This document shows positions 44,647 through 56,451 of a stretch of 64,000 bases of DNA, piece after piece (positions within the stretch are counted from its first letter, which is position 1; each line of letters opens with the position of its first letter). The position numbers were made by a program, and so were the translations under genes. The notes below the pieces were generated by a model. It saw only the letters and a program-made list of their open reading frames with translations, was not told where the DNA came from and made no database searches. The DNA lies in contig JANBPT010000142.1 of the NCBI GenBank assembly GCA_027575765.1, forward strand, positions 1 to 64,000, read 5' to 3'. The DNA comes from Tieghemiomyces parasiticus (Eukaryota > Kickxellomycota > Dimargaritomycetes > Dimargaritales > Dimargaritaceae).

Positions 44647-47600
44647 ATTGTCGGGTCCGTGAAGGCGGATTAAGTGGGGGGGAGGAAGTGGCGCTGAAAC
44701 TCCAACAGACGTGTCCAGGAGAGTCCAGATGTAGGGGCTGACAAGCAGCGGGTGGAAGGGTGGTGAGGCAGGGCGATACGAATAATGGGTGCTTGTGGTG
44801 GTAGGTGGGCAGTTCAGCCGGCCTTTTATATATTTTGCGAGCCGCAAGCCACATTGAGTGCCTTTAAGCCCACAACTGATCAGTGAACGGGAAGCGGGGC
44901 GGGGGGCGAGTAGCCGAGTTTACGAGACAACGAGAGGACGTTGGACATCACTGCCAGTCAACGGTAAGCGAAGGTGGGAGGTACAGAGGGTGGCCAGACT
45001 GGGGGCGGGATGGCATTGCCAGAGAAGGGTCCTAGGGCCCCCGCGGCACATCGCTACAGTGAGGCGTGATGGAGGGGGGTGGAGGGTAGACTAGGACCCA
45101 GGGTTGGAGCGTGACCGCCGCGGATAGCATAGCGAAACTAGTCGCTCATAATCAAATAAATGATGACTGACCGCGACGTATCCGTCAATCAGTGGCCCCG
45201 TTTCCCTGTCGACAAATGCCGTTGTCAAGGCGGATATTCCTTATTTCGGAGTAACATGGCCTCGATGGCTACGATAAAGCACTTGCGCTTTCCTGGACCC
45301 ACGGCAATCCCTTAAATGGGGACTCGGCAGGACGTTCCCCATCCAGGGGAGATATCCGTGTGATGAGTTGGCCCATCAGCGCACGATGGCCCAGTTCGTT
45401 GACCATCGTTATTAACCTTGACAGGTTGATCCGCTTGGTGGCCACCCTCTCTTATGGCCCTGTGAGTTCAGGAGGTGGCGACCCACCCTCCTCTCCCTCC
45501 CCCACCCTTTCCTAGTTCCGTCCACCGCACTATGGCATCAGGCCGCGAGTTTTACATTGGGACCGCACACGGCTGATTCCCCCTACCAGCCCGCTAAAAC
45601 TGAACACCTCCATCCTCACGGATATCAATAACAGAGCCATCCAGCCACATTACCCCCTACATCGCCAGGTGTGGCAATGGTGCCCGTGGCCATATCTTGC
45701 CCGACCACATATTTTCATGGAAATAGCACAGTTCATTTGACATCACTAAGTGCACTGCTGTTATATTAACTTTAACCGCCCAGGGAATAATAGTACCTCT
45801 GGGCCAGGAGCAGGTTAAAGTTGGAGTGCGGGAGAGGAGGGCAGGCGATGCCTCGGTATATTGGTGCTGGGTGTAAAGTATTTGGGGACACTGCTTCCGG
45901 GGCCCGTAGCCCCAGATCGATGAGGAGAAGGGATACATTCCCTTCTCCTTCCGGTTGACGATGCCTGAAACGTGCTATTTGTTACCGCCGTAGCAGGCAA
46001 TGGGTCCACAGGTGGTAGGCTGAGAATTTGGCCGAACTTGTGGCGCTCTTGTCCTATGGTCTAGTCGGGGAGGAGTAACCACTGCACTGCTGACCTCTAC
46101 AGTGTGAGGGGGAGAAACGGCGGGGCAGTCTGGAAAAAAGCGAAGTTTCCGCAATCACAGACAAGTCGGCGACAGGAGAGGAGAATATGCGAGGTGTTCC
46201 AGGGCGTCGGTACAGCTTGAACGCTATAGGATTTGGCCTAACTAGGAAAGTTAATCCGTTGGCCGCTACGCCGGCCAGTGGCGAGGAGGGAACGAACACG
46301 GACAGGCTGGGGGCGGGAGCATGACACTTCCCCACCGCCATTCCGCCTACACAAGAGCGGTTAGGCGGGCGGGACCTACCAGATTGGCTGGCGGTGGCAA
46401 TGGCAGGGCAGAAAGAGAAATCCAATCCCAGCAACACGGCTGATTCTCAACGTGGTGATTGGATATTATTATGAACCATCCACTCATCCTTCCCCTAATA
46501 CAAATTGAGTGAGGCGAGGGACAGCATCGCATCGACTGGCAGCCAGGGCTAAGGCCGGTGAAATAGGGTCTAATATCCTTTGCATTATCTCCCCATCGAC
46601 AGTTGACCAGTCGCTCTTTTCGGTGTTCGCAAAGGCCGTGCTGTATTGTATTTGCCAGGGCGAAAGGCCGGGTGACCAATGATCGCCCTGGTACTGCATC
46701 CACTCCTATGACGCTAACTGTCGCCTTTCCTCTTGCCGCAACACCGCCGGTAATACCTGACCGGCTTGTTCGACATGCAGCCAAGCCCGTAGATTGGATG
46801 GACGTTGTAACATGGATTCCCGTGGTGCGATACGCATGTGTAGTGGTGGCTGACCATACCAGGTTCCCTTCCACTTGCTGCCTCACTATCGATATTGACC
46901 TCACCCTACGCTTGCCCTCTAGACTCTCGCTAGCGTTACCACATCCTCTCTCTTTCTGATACTTACCCAGGTGACCCAGCCGGCGGCAACCGCCCCACCT
47001 CGACAATGATCAAAGAAAACATAACGGCTGCCGTATTCCGCCATTGGCTGGCTTTAAGGAGCCCACCAGTCTAATTGTGAGCCACCTTGGTGCCGTGGAG
47101 CGGCCTACGTTGGGGCTATATTCATATGCCGGAAGTGTTCCGGTGGCGCCCACCTGAGGCGGCGAACCAACGTCTCATTTCGTGAAGGTGGACTCTGTGG
47201 GTTGACGCCATACGTACCATAGAAACTGGCCGCAATACGCTCTCTAGAGGTAGAACAAGGAATTTTTGTGTCGGTAGGGGGATTCTTCTGTTCCTTGTAG
47301 GACTTGGTACAGCCCATATGCCGATGTATATGACGGCAGCCTCCCGTCTAGAGCCGGGTTACTCGGCCAGAGATGCCGGACTACACTAACCCCTTCTGGT
47401 TACATCGTAAGAGCCAAGGAAAGGATTGGCATTCACTCTGGCCTCGTGCCACCAGTCCACTGGCCAGAGAACGATAATATCGAACTGCTCGCGGATCAGG
47501 GCCACCTCGTCGGTTCACTGAGACTCAATGGCTGCTCCCTATGATCACACCCGATCAACTGATTTTTATTAGACTGTCATGGCGATGAGCGCGGTAGTGA

Positions 47601-48018
47601 ACCCTTGCGCTTCCGATCGGCACCCTTAAGCGTCATATAATGATTATGGCTGATCCAATATATCTCTGAAAACTGGTAGGATGACGTAGATCAGCTGAAT
47701 ATAAACAAAATTTAATACCGAACTTGCAGATTAAAGTTGGCGACCCGATGGGTTTGGTCTTTAAAGCGTAGTGAGCCCACGCGGTTCACCTTCCGGGGTG
47801 GGTAGGTGAGAGGAGGGAAGCAGCGGGTCTACCCTACTCGCTAAGCGGTACCCTCTCTCAACAGCGTTGAAGGCCTCATTTGTTGGCTAATACGCCCGGA
47901 GCTTCGAGGTTCCATCAATGAATTTAATATTTTCCACTTCGACCTGCCACCGTCCTGTAGAGCGGTAGTCAAATACTTTGCGCCGTTAGGCGGCCAAATG
48001 TCATGGCAGTCTATCGGT
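44647..48018. other. 3.4 kb region without a recognised gene
   Basis: Between the ATPase start and the UGO1-like stop codon. CpG content is ordinary, unlike the repeat blocks. Frames of 118 (plus, 46603-46959) and 219 codons (minus, 46347-47006) overlap each other and show no conserved motif or codon pattern like the confirmed genes. A 43-codon open stretch on the minus strand (47514-47386) is bounded by stops. I could not build a spliced gene here. Confidence 0.4.
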
Positions 48019-49707
48019 TCACCAATCCTCCTCGACACGAATGCCGCCCAGCAGACCCACCGCAAACAGGCTCGTATGGCTCGCAAAATGCAGGCCGAAT
48101 CCCTGGTAGAGGCCGCGGAGCCCCCAGGTAACTCGCGGGCCGTCGTTCGCCGTCGACCGCCCGCGACGCTGCCGGGTGGCCACCGAGCCCTCTGCGGAAC
48201 GGTACCGCTGGTACTCGTCACCCCCACCCTCCTGCCGGCGCCGTTCCCGGGCTTCGCGCAATCGACGCGGGCTAGCACCTTCCTCCGTAATGATCCGGTA
48301 GGCGCAGTTGAGCATGCCCGTGTACGGCACAGGCGATAGATTGACAGAGGTGACGAACGGACGAAATGATGACGACGATGTAAAACCGGCCGCCACGGAG
48401 GACGAGGCAGCGGTCAGGAGAGCCGGCGGGGCCGTAGCGCGGCTGCGGGAGGGCGAGGCGGACGTGTCGGCAGACGAGGTTACGCTGATGGTAAAGTCCT
48501 TGGTATAGCGAGGCTGGGCCTGGAGTCGCTTTCGGATGGTGTCAATAGGGAGCATAACAACGAGCTCCAAGGTGCGGAAGGCCAGTTCGGCCAGGACGTA
48601 AGTGAAAGGGGCGTCCTCGGCCGACACGCCTAGTGCCCGGGTGATTACCAGGGCCGTGGTATGTTCGAAGAGCGGTCGCATGGTGTGGAAGATCACGGTA
48701 GGGATGAGGTGCACCCCCGATAGGTACAGGGCCCGCAGACCACCCTCCTCGCGGAGCACGGTGCGGAGCCCGCTGAGCAGACCGGCGTACTTGCGGCGGG
48801 CCGGCAGCGCTGGCTGGATCATTAGACGAGTGCGCATTAGTTCCAACGGGCTGAGCAAGACCCCCGTGATGACGTGACTGCCCACCAGGGTACCCAGGTT
48901 GGGCCATATGTGTTCCAGGTGGACCAGCGGGATGGTGTCATCGTACAGGTTGAAGATCTCGTTAAGGTAGCCCTCCAGGGTGGGCTGGGTCAGCAGTTGG
49001 GCCATCTCGTACACCCATCCGGTGAACTGACCCTTGAGCAGGCTGAAGATACCCTCCCCGGGGTGACTGTAGAGGGTCCGCATCGTGCCCAGGACGCCGG
49101 TCTCCAGGATGCCTAGGTTGTAGTCCGCCCGCGTGCCGTCGTCGTCGAGCTGACTGACGGTCGGGGTGAAGTAGCCCGTGTGGTCTGTACGTGGCGTGCG
49201 GTGGCGCCGGCCAGATCCACCAACGTTCGGGTGGACCCCACCCGTGCTCGACGGCGGGTTCGAACGGAGGTACTCGTAGTAGCCGGGGTCCTCAGGCCCA
49301 GGGATCCGACTGCGCCCCGAGTCGGACCGGTCGGCTTCGCCGCCGCTATCGTCGGCCCCGGCGCCCGTCGCGCAGCCATCGGGGACGTGTTGCACTTGGA
49401 GTAGGGTCTGGCCGACTTCAAAGGGGTTAGACATGGCCACGGTGAGGAATCGCAGGCCAGAGAAGTAGACCAGGTTGCGCGGAGCGGTCTCCTCGGTGTA
49501 GTACCCTAGGTCGTCACCGTAACCGCCATTCTGCAATAGGGCCTGGGTGTAGTCATCAGCTCCAAGGCCGCCGCCGGTAGTCTGGAAGTGTGGCGAGAGC
49601 GGATTGAGACGGGTGAGATCGCCCGCGCTGAGGCTAGGGTCAATGGCCGGAACGCTGTAAGGTCGCTGAGCAGACGCGGTCGGTCCGTCGCCGGGGGGAC
49701 TGGCCAT
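48019..49707 (-). CDS. UGO1: Mitochondrial fusion carrier-like protein UGO1 (SLC25A46-like)
   Basis: Modified mitochondrial carrier of the outer membrane that links Fzo1 and Mgm1 in fusion. Single exon, 562 residues from ATG 49707; upstream in-frame residues look like leader and are not counted. An N-terminal acidic and Gly/Ser-rich cytosolic part (1-200) leads to carrier-like repeats: G-S-H-V-I-T-G-V-L-L-S-P-L-E-L-M-R-T-R-L-M-I-Q (partial P-x-D/E-x-x-x-x-R signature), then L-A-E-L-A-F-R-T-L-E-L-V-V-M-L-P-I-D-T-I-R-K-R-L-Q-A-Q, and G-L-R-G-L-Y-Q-G-F-G-L-H-F near the end. A Ser/Ala-rich insertion (about 415-465) and an Arg-rich stretch (about 490-525) separate the last repeat, features that differ from transporting carriers. 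It lies head to head with the TUTase-like gene. Confidence 0.85.
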   Translation of the reverse strand: MASPPGDGPTASAQRPYSVPAIDPSLSAGDLTRLNPLSPHFQTTGGGLGADDYTQALLQNGGYGDDLGYYTEETAPRNLVYFSGLRFLTVAMSNPFEVGQTLLQVQHVPDGCATGAGADDSGGEADRSDSGRSRIPGPEDPGYYEYLRSNPPSSTGGVHPNVGGSGRRHRTPRTDHTGYFTPTVSQLDDDGTRADYNLGILETGVLGTMRTLYSHPGEGIFSLLKGQFTGWVYEMAQLLTQPTLEGYLNEIFNLYDDTIPLVHLEHIWPNLGTLVGSHVITGVLLSPLELMRTRLMIQPALPARRKYAGLLSGLRTVLREEGGLRALYLSGVHLIPTVIFHTMRPLFEHTTALVITRALGVSAEDAPFTYVLAELAFRTLELVVMLPIDTIRKRLQAQPRYTKDFTISVTSSADTSASPSRSRATAPPALLTAASSSVAAGFTSSSSFRPFVTSVNLSPVPYTGMLNCAYRIITEEGASPRRLREARERRRQEGGGDEYQRYRSAEGSVATRQRRGRSTANDGPRVTWGLRGLYQGFGLHFASHTSLFAVGLLGGIRVEEDW

Positions 49708-50450
49708 GGCGAAAGGTGCGTCAGCGGAGAAATAGTTGGCGATTGGGAAAAGGGGCAAAGAGAGTCCAGGAAGGAGCCAGAGAAATTGGTTTATAGTCAA
49801 TTTCCTAACAGGGAGGTGAGGTAATTGTGGAATAGGGGGGAGGAATGAAGGGAGGCCACTGGCCGGTTTTAGAGCTAGTGTTGTGTAGCCCAAACTCTAC
49901 AGGGCGAGGAGCACTTAACAGGAAAGTCCGGCATCCTTCCTACCCCCCCTCTATCAATCAACGCGATGGGTCACCTGTGGAGCAGGCCATTCAGGCCAAT
50001 GCCAGACTGCGCCACTGCCTTCCTCTAGGCTGACCAGGTCAAGCTTTTTCTTGTAGGCCCCGCGGGTACGTTTGGTGTCTGCACGGAGGTGATCTGCGCC
50101 GTAGCCAGTGGCATCGCTGTGGCGCCAGAGGTTTTCGCATTTGGTCTCCGACCCATTAACCTTTCGACTGGGAAATTGGTCCTTATCTGTGGCTGCCGTC
50201 AGTCACCTTTTCTCATTCCGCGACAGCGTTGCCATTCCCGTCGAATATACCTAGTTTCAAGCCTGTAATATAACCACATATCACCCATCGTTAGTAACGG
50301 AAACCAGAGGCACCATAGCTCCAAAGCAGACCGTCTGCCCTCCCACCCTTGTTCTCACCCACCCGATTCTAAACCGTGACTACTAGGGGGGGTTTTTAGA
50401 GGCACGTGGAAGACCCCCATTCGTCACTCTAGCCACTAAACGCTGTGCCC
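49708..50450. promoter_or_regulatory. Divergent promoter region UGO1-like/TUTase-like
   Basis: A 740-base spacer between head-to-head start codons. No RNA gene or motif recognised. Confidence 0.45.
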
Positions 50451-53400
50451 ATGGCGCGATTCCCCCACGCTAGCGCGTTTGCGCTCGCTTGGCGCCGGCG
50501 GGCCAGCTACCGCGCCACTGACCAGGCCCAGCTGCGCGTCGTCCAGTACATGTACGACCTGATTCGACGGGAAGGCAACCGACCGGTGCGTTTGGGCTAC
50601 CTCCACCGTGCCATTCAGAACGACCCGGCTGTTGAGCCGTACCTGCCGCGCACAGGGGTGTACCCGCTCCTCTTGAAGCCGGCTTTCCGCCCGTACTTTC
50701 ACGTCAAGGACGAGGACTTCAGCCATATGCCACCCAATGTACAGGCCCTGACGCCTGAACCACTGCCGCCGTCCCCATACGCCAGCCCATGCCTCGACGA
50801 GCCCAATCCACCACTCGTCGAATCCATCGTCCTCGAACCGATTCGCTGGGTGACTACCACCGACATATCGCCAGCTGCCGAACCACCCGCCTTTGATCAG
50901 TACAACCGCGGGATGGTTCCCCTGCCCCGTTTGGAGACCGACCCAGTCGATCGGGACCTACCCTTCGACCCCGACCAATGGGCGACTTACCTGGCCCGGG
51001 CTTCGCTCACCACCGGGTGCCTTGCGGAGCATGCCTACCGGTACACCCAGCGGCAGGAGTACCTAGTCAATCAGCAACTGCTCCTGCGCTACTTTACGCT
51101 CACGCCCGACCCGACCCGACTCACTCTGGTAAATCAGGCCACCAACCACGCCCGCCAGGCCTTCATCAGCTTCTTTCCGGATGTGGACTACCGGGTCGAG
51201 CTCGTGGGGTCATTTGTGAGCGAACTGGCCACCGCCAACAGCGACATTAACCTATCCTTGATTTTACCGCAGCGCCGCATCCTCAAACCCGAACTCAGTG
51301 CCGAGGAGCAGATGGCGGTGTGGGCCACGTTTACCTCAGTCTTTCGCGGGTGCGGGCTCAAGACCATTCGGCTCAATTCCGGTCCAGACGGAGTCCCCGT
51401 GGTGGACGCTAACTACGGGAAGCACAAGGCCTACGTCCCTGTCAAGTTGATTCCAGACGACCCAATCCCGTACTATGAAACCCACCTACTAAAGGCCTAC
51501 GGGGACTTTGACCCACGGGTGCGTCCGCTTGCCCAGACCCTACTGCACTGGGCCGATCAACGACAACTGCGGCTACCTCGGGTTCACATTCACGGAGAAT
51601 CCATGCCGACCCTGTTGCGCACCCCGCCCCTACTCATGATGCTGATTGGGTTCCTCCAGTATCGCGGGATCCTACCCTCTCTGCAGCGTATCGACGCTTG
51701 CGTGCATCAGCGGCCGGACAACCTTGACGCCACGCTGCGCCAATCAAGCCAGCGCCAGGCCGAGCACTTAGCGCGACTCCGCGCCCACGAGGCCCGGCTC
51801 AACGTGACCGCCAATTCAGCCCCGGCTGAGGGTGCCCCGCCGGCGCTGGACCTACTGACATTTACAACCGCTGATCTGACCACACCCGACCTGAGGGCCC
51901 TCTACACCGACCTCCAGCACTGCCAGAGCTGCGGGACCGAGCTACCCAGCATCCCGCTGGGTTCACGAGAGGGCTACTTTCTCCGGCAGCCCCCGCCGGC
52001 TTACGAAAATCACCGGGCCCAAGTGAAGCGGCGGGCCGTCCAGTTCTTCGATAACCAGGCACGCCAGTTCGTCGAGCGGGACCGGGCACGTTTTGAGCGG
52101 GATCAGGTTCGGTTCCTCGAGGTAATGGCCGAGAACCCGCGTACGCGCCTGAACCCACCCACCCGCCACACGCTCACCCGGCAGTATTGGCACTACCCGC
52201 AGCTCATGACCGATAACGGGTACACGGTACCCTACATGGCTGTTGTGCCGCAGTCGTTTGCTGAACGCTGCGGACTACGCCTGCACGTTAGCGATGACGA
52301 GTACGTGTACGATAACTATCACGCCGGCGAGGAGCTCTTCTCACAAAACCCCGAGCCGCTCCACCGTGAGAACTGGCGGATGCGCCCACAGATTTACTCC
52401 TACCGACCTGTACTTGACCATACCTCCCCGGCTGATCCGGACCCGCGCGTCAACGTGGCCGAACGTGACCCGCACGATGCCACCCTAGCCCAGCTCCTAC
52501 TGGAATTCTTCCGGTTCTACGGCCACGAATTCCCGTACACCCAGGCTATGGTGTCGGTCCGGCTGGGTGGTATCTTTCCGCGCTCCCTGGCCCCGGCCTC
52601 GGCCATCCGGTCTCCGGTGCCCGCACGCCTGGTCGACTACGAGAGCCGGTATCATCTGCTAGCCATCGAGCACCCGTTCCAGATCGAGACCAACATGGGT
52701 GAAGGACTACGGCCCTGGACTGTGGAGGGTCTGGCCTGGGAGTGTCGACGGGCGTTTGACATTTTGCAGACGGTGGCCCATAAGCCTTCGACCACATTCG
52801 ATGCTAGCGCCCTCTTGGACCGCCTTCACGCGCCGTACGACCTGGGCTACTTTACGCCGGACTTAATCCGAGCCTACCGCCTGAGCGGCCACTTTTGGCG
52901 TCAGCAGCGACCCAGCCTGCTGGATCCCACGGCACCCCCGGTGCACCTTGGGGTTCCGACGGGCGGAGCGACGACTACGGCGGCGGGCGCGAGCACGGAC
53001 GAATTAGACCCGACGGACGTAAATAACGATCCCTACGCCCAGACGGGTGAACCCCGACCCTTGGCCCGCCTACGGCGGTACCCGGACGGATGTCCTGGCG
53101 ACCCGAACCCGGATCCCGTCAACACGAACTTCAAAGTGGAACGTGACGATGTGCTGCTGGCCGAGCACAAGATTGAACACTTTGACGAGTATGAGCTTGA
53201 AACGATGCGGGACCCGGAGTTCCGCGACCTAGCCGAACACATCATCAAGTACCGCGGGGGTAAGAACCGCAACTACCCCGACGGTAAGCTGGGCATCACG
53301 TTCCACTCGCGCTTACCGTTTGGCCAGCGGCTCAACAATGACGACCCGTTTGTCGTCCCGGCCACCGTTGAAGTGCCTTACGAGCAGGCCACGGTGGACA

Positions 53401-53723
53401 TCTTGCTGACAGATGAGGACGAATTGCTTGGATACGAGCTGGCCGCCGACGCCATCTTTCGCCAGGTCGCCCGCGAAGAAGGTGATATGATCGTGCCCCT
53501 AACGGACGAGGAGAAGGCACGGCTGAGGGCGAACCCGCACCTTGACCCGCACTTCCCCCCTGATTCGCCCTTCGCTTCCAATGATTGGCCCGACCCTGAG
53601 GGCGAAAAGGTGTTCCTCAAGGAGCAAGGGTACCCCGACCGGAGTCATCTAGAACGGTCGCCCCGACGGTCGTACCGCCAGTTTGTTAAGAGCGGTCGGG
53701 TGGTGGCCAAGAGTTGGGGTTGA
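50451..53723 (+). CDS. Poly(A) polymerase/TUTase-fold protein with degenerate active site
   Basis: Single exon of 1,090 residues from ATG 50451 (an in-frame GTG lies two codons earlier). The N-terminus ARFPHASAFALAWRRR is basic and amphipathic, like a matrix-targeting sequence. Residues 20-95 look like a small helical or winged-helix domain. The nucleotidyltransferase core is visible: V-E-L-V-G253-S254-F with S-D265-I-N267-L, and D354-P-R-V-R-P-L-A-Q-T-L-L-H-W-A, the central domain motif. The PAP-associated domain resumes at about 682 (L-L-L-E-F-F-R-F-Y-G, V-S-V-R-L-G-G, I-E-H-P-F) after an insertion of about 270 residues with C-x2-C at C-Q-S-C. The usual D-x-D is D-x-N, and no third aspartate is evident around 310-335, so activity is doubtful. 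A 280-residue acidic C-terminal extension matches nothing I know. Possibly a mitochondrial RNA-binding pseudoenzyme. Confidence 0.65.
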   Translation: MARFPHASAFALAWRRRASYRATDQAQLRVVQYMYDLIRREGNRPVRLGYLHRAIQNDPAVEPYLPRTGVYPLLLKPAFRPYFHVKDEDFSHMPPNVQALTPEPLPPSPYASPCLDEPNPPLVESIVLEPIRWVTTTDISPAAEPPAFDQYNRGMVPLPRLETDPVDRDLPFDPDQWATYLARASLTTGCLAEHAYRYTQRQEYLVNQQLLLRYFTLTPDPTRLTLVNQATNHARQAFISFFPDVDYRVELVGSFVSELATANSDINLSLILPQRRILKPELSAEEQMAVWATFTSVFRGCGLKTIRLNSGPDGVPVVDANYGKHKAYVPVKLIPDDPIPYYETHLLKAYGDFDPRVRPLAQTLLHWADQRQLRLPRVHIHGESMPTLLRTPPLLMMLIGFLQYRGILPSLQRIDACVHQRPDNLDATLRQSSQRQAEHLARLRAHEARLNVTANSAPAEGAPPALDLLTFTTADLTTPDLRALYTDLQHCQSCGTELPSIPLGSREGYFLRQPPPAYENHRAQVKRRAVQFFDNQARQFVERDRARFERDQVRFLEVMAENPRTRLNPPTRHTLTRQYWHYPQLMTDNGYTVPYMAVVPQSFAERCGLRLHVSDDEYVYDNYHAGEELFSQNPEPLHRENWRMRPQIYSYRPVLDHTSPADPDPRVNVAERDPHDATLAQLLLEFFRFYGHEFPYTQAMVSVRLGGIFPRSLAPASAIRSPVPARLVDYESRYHLLAIEHPFQIETNMGEGLRPWTVEGLAWECRRAFDILQTVAHKPSTTFDASALLDRLHAPYDLGYFTPDLIRAYRLSGHFWRQQRPSLLDPTAPPVHLGVPTGGATTTAAGASTDELDPTDVNNDPYAQTGEPRPLARLRRYPDGCPGDPNPDPVNTNFKVERDDVLLAEHKIEHFDEYELETMRDPEFRDLAEHIIKYRGGKNRNYPDGKLGITFHSRLPFGQRLNNDDPFVVPATVEVPYEQATVDILLTDEDELLGYELAADAIFRQVAREEGDMIVPLTDEEKARLRANPHLDPHFPPDSPFASNDWPDPEGEKVFLKEQGYPDRSHLERSPRRSYRQFVKSGRVVAKSWG

Positions 53724-54352
53724 GGTGGGGTGACCAAGTTGTGCAAAAGCAACGACGAGCGAGATAAACTACGGTGAACCTGTTTAAATTAATAACTAGG
53801 GGGGGTGCTTGTCAAGGTGACGGGGTATAATTAGCTACCCAAGCCTACCTTAAGTGCGCTCTAATATCATTAAAAGTTTAAGGGAGAACGACAGTCCTGA
53901 CGCACTATCTAACGACCACTATCTATTAGGGCTAATGGAGTGCGCAGCCTATGGCGTATAATGCCGGTCAGAGGAGTGTACGCTCCAGAGCCGCCTGTTC
54001 ACTCACGTTGCACGTCCCATCCCACCACCCACGGGGGGAGGGATTAGATTTGTCCCTTCCCCCATACCTCTCCCCCCACCGGCTAGTCCTCGTCACCTGC
54101 ATTCCGCGCATATCTTTAGCCCACTGGCTCTCCACAACCCAGCGTCGCCAGCCTCACGATTGCCCGTAAACGAGCAGCGCTCTTCCCGATCCTCTAGCCC
54201 CTCACCCCCCCCAACTATTGCCGCCGGGAAACCAAGCTACCAATTCCACATCCATCTGCTGGCTGATCCACTTTAGATATCTGCTTTCTGCCGCTATATT
54301 TCATATACACCTCTGTATTTTTCTCTGTTCGGGCCCATCCCCTCCGCATACC
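53724..54352. other. Intergenic; no gene recognised
   Basis: 3' flank of the TUTase-like gene and pyrimidine-rich upstream region of the succinyl-CoA ligase gene. Confidence 0.45.
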
Positions 54353-56131
54353 ATGAACCGCCTCACCCAGCTTATGCGTCCGGCCACCCGTGCCACCGGG
54401 CGCTTCAGTTCGCCCCTGCTCAAGGTAAATTCGTGCCCCGATCTACCGATTTGCTAGTCAACGGGAAGGTCGGCAGCTATAGCACCGTGACTTCGAGCTG
54501 TGGCAAGCACCAATTGAGGGCGGGGGCAGGTGATCCGTACCGACTACCCATCGGCCTAGCGGGCTCGTCGTTGCGCAACCCGATGGAATAGGGGTCGTGA
54601 CCTGATAGACTGCACCCCCCCCTCTACCCGTCCCTCACGGCTTAGGGTCTTCTTGCTCATCCCTTACTAACCTCCACCGCCGTCCCTACGCATGACTCGC
54701 CACGGCCACAGACCCCCGTCCAGGGCAAGCGCCACCTTTCCATACACGAGTACCTGTCCATGGGTCTCCTGAACCAGTACGGTATCCGCACGCCCAAGGG
54801 TGAGGTCGCCAAGTCCGCGGAAGAGGCCTACCAGATTGCTACCAAGCTCGGGACCGACGATATGGTCATCAAGGCCCAGGTCCTGGCCGGCGGCCGCGGC
54901 AAGGGCACCTTCGATACCGGCCTCAAGGGCGGCGTGCGCACCATCTACTCGCCCGCCGAGGCCAAGCAGCTTGCATCCCAGATGCTGGGTCACACGTTGG
55001 TCACTAAGCAGACCGGGGCCGCCGGCAAGGTGTGCAACGCTGTAAGTAGCCGACCAACCTCAATTAATACATGCCCCTCGTCTAGTCCCCCCCGCGTCCC
55101 TGACCTATGGTCAGATATCGCTTCTTTCCGATGGTGGATTCACCCGCCCTAATCTTCCTGTGTCTTTGCCATCCTCCCCCTCTCATACCACCATCTACTA
55201 GGTCTACGTGGTCGAGCGCAAGTACGTCCGCCGTGAGTTTTACTTTGCTATCCTCATGGACCGGGTGAGCCAGGGGCCCGTCGTTGTCGCCAGCTCGCAG
55301 GGAGGAGTGGACATTGAGAGTGTGGCGGCCGAGAACCCCGAGGCCATCCACAAGCTGCCGGTCGACCTCAAGAAGGGACTGCAGCGCGCGGACGCCGTGC
55401 GCCTAGCGGAGCAGATGGGCTTCAGCAAGCAGTGCGTGGAGGATGCCGCCGACAGCATGCTGAACCTGTACAAGCTGTTCGTGGACAAGGACGCGACCAT
55501 GATTGAGATCAACCCGATGGCCGAGTCGGCGCAGCACGAGGTGCTGTGCATGGACGCCAAGTTTGGCTTTGACGACAACGCCGACTTCCGCCAGAAGGAC
55601 GTGTTTAGCCTCCGTGACACCACCCAGGAGGACCCGCGTGAGGTGCAGGCGCACAAGTTCAACCTCAACTACATTGGCCTGGATGGCGATATCGGTTGCC
55701 TGGTCAACGGCGCTGGGCTGGCCATGGCCACCATGGACATTATCAAGCTGAACGGCGGCGATCCGGCCAACTTTTTGGACGTGGGCGGTAGCGCCACCAC
55801 CCAGCAGGTGACGGAAGCCTTCAAGATCATTAGTTCCGACTCGCACGTGTCGGCCATCCTGGTCAACATTTTTGGCGGTATTATGCGCTGCGATGTGATC
55901 GCCGAGGGTATCATTGCCGCCGTCAACGAACTGAAGCTCGATATCCCCCTGGTCGTGCGCCTTCAGGGCACCAACGTCGAAAAGGCCAAGGAACTCATCG
56001 CCAACTCCGACCTCCGAATCATCGCCTGCGATAACCTCGACGAGGCTGCCCGGAAGGCCGTGCAGCTCTCCAAGATTGTCAAAATGGCCAAGAAGGCCAA
56101 CATCAAGGTCCAGTTCGAGGCCGCTAACTAG
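54353..56131 (+). CDS. LSC2: Succinyl-CoA ligase beta subunit, mitochondrial
   Basis: TCA-cycle enzyme subunit: with the alpha subunit it converts succinyl-CoA, ADP (or GDP) and phosphate to succinate, CoA and ATP (or GTP) in the matrix. Three exons: 54353-54424, 54712-55041 and 55202-56131; 1,332 nt, 443 residues (yeast Lsc2 427). Exon 1 alone encodes a presequence rich in Arg, Ser and Thr. Exon 2 begins the ATP-grasp fold (S-I-H-E-Y-L-S, then [14 protein letters not shown]). Exon 3 holds the ligase part: [24 protein letters not shown] and R-L-Q-G-T-N. Donors are GTAAAT and GTAAGT; both introns are phase 0. Confidence 0.96.
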
Positions 56132-56451
56132 GATGGCAATCAAGGATAGAGGGGTGGCCAGGGACGTTTCGCACACTCTACGTTGGCTTGTACTTGTCCT
56201 CCCATCCTTATTCCCTCCGCCCCCTACTACCCCGTAGCAATGATGTAGGACCTGTATCAGTGTGCCTTCCCCCCCCCGAATACCCGATGGGCCGATTTGC
56301 CATGTTTTCTATGAGTTTTAATACAGTTTTGGCTTCCGCTAGACTTCTACGCCTCCAACGTGACAAATGGTGACTTTATTGGGGAGACCAAACTAGACGC
56401 AGGAGGGTCGAATTTGGGTAATGTCATACAAGTGCTAGGCATGTATCCCCT
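56132..56451. other. Convergent 3' region
   Basis: Spacer between the stop codons of the succinyl-CoA ligase and methyltransferase genes. Nothing specific seen. Confidence 0.45.

Noticed and set aside
46347..47006. 219-codon open frame on the minus strand and 118-codon frame on the plus strand over the same bases
   Set aside because: No motif, signal or conserved segment; composition unlike the confirmed genes; the frames shadow each other.
47386..47514. 43-codon minus-strand open stretch rich in Trp and aliphatic residues that looks protein-like
   Set aside because: Stops on both sides, no ATG, no splice site giving its frame; a chance frame or unrecognisable relic.
55403..56176. 257-codon minus-strand frame opposite succinyl-CoA ligase
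   Set aside because: Antisense shadow caused by strong third-position GC bias of the real gene.
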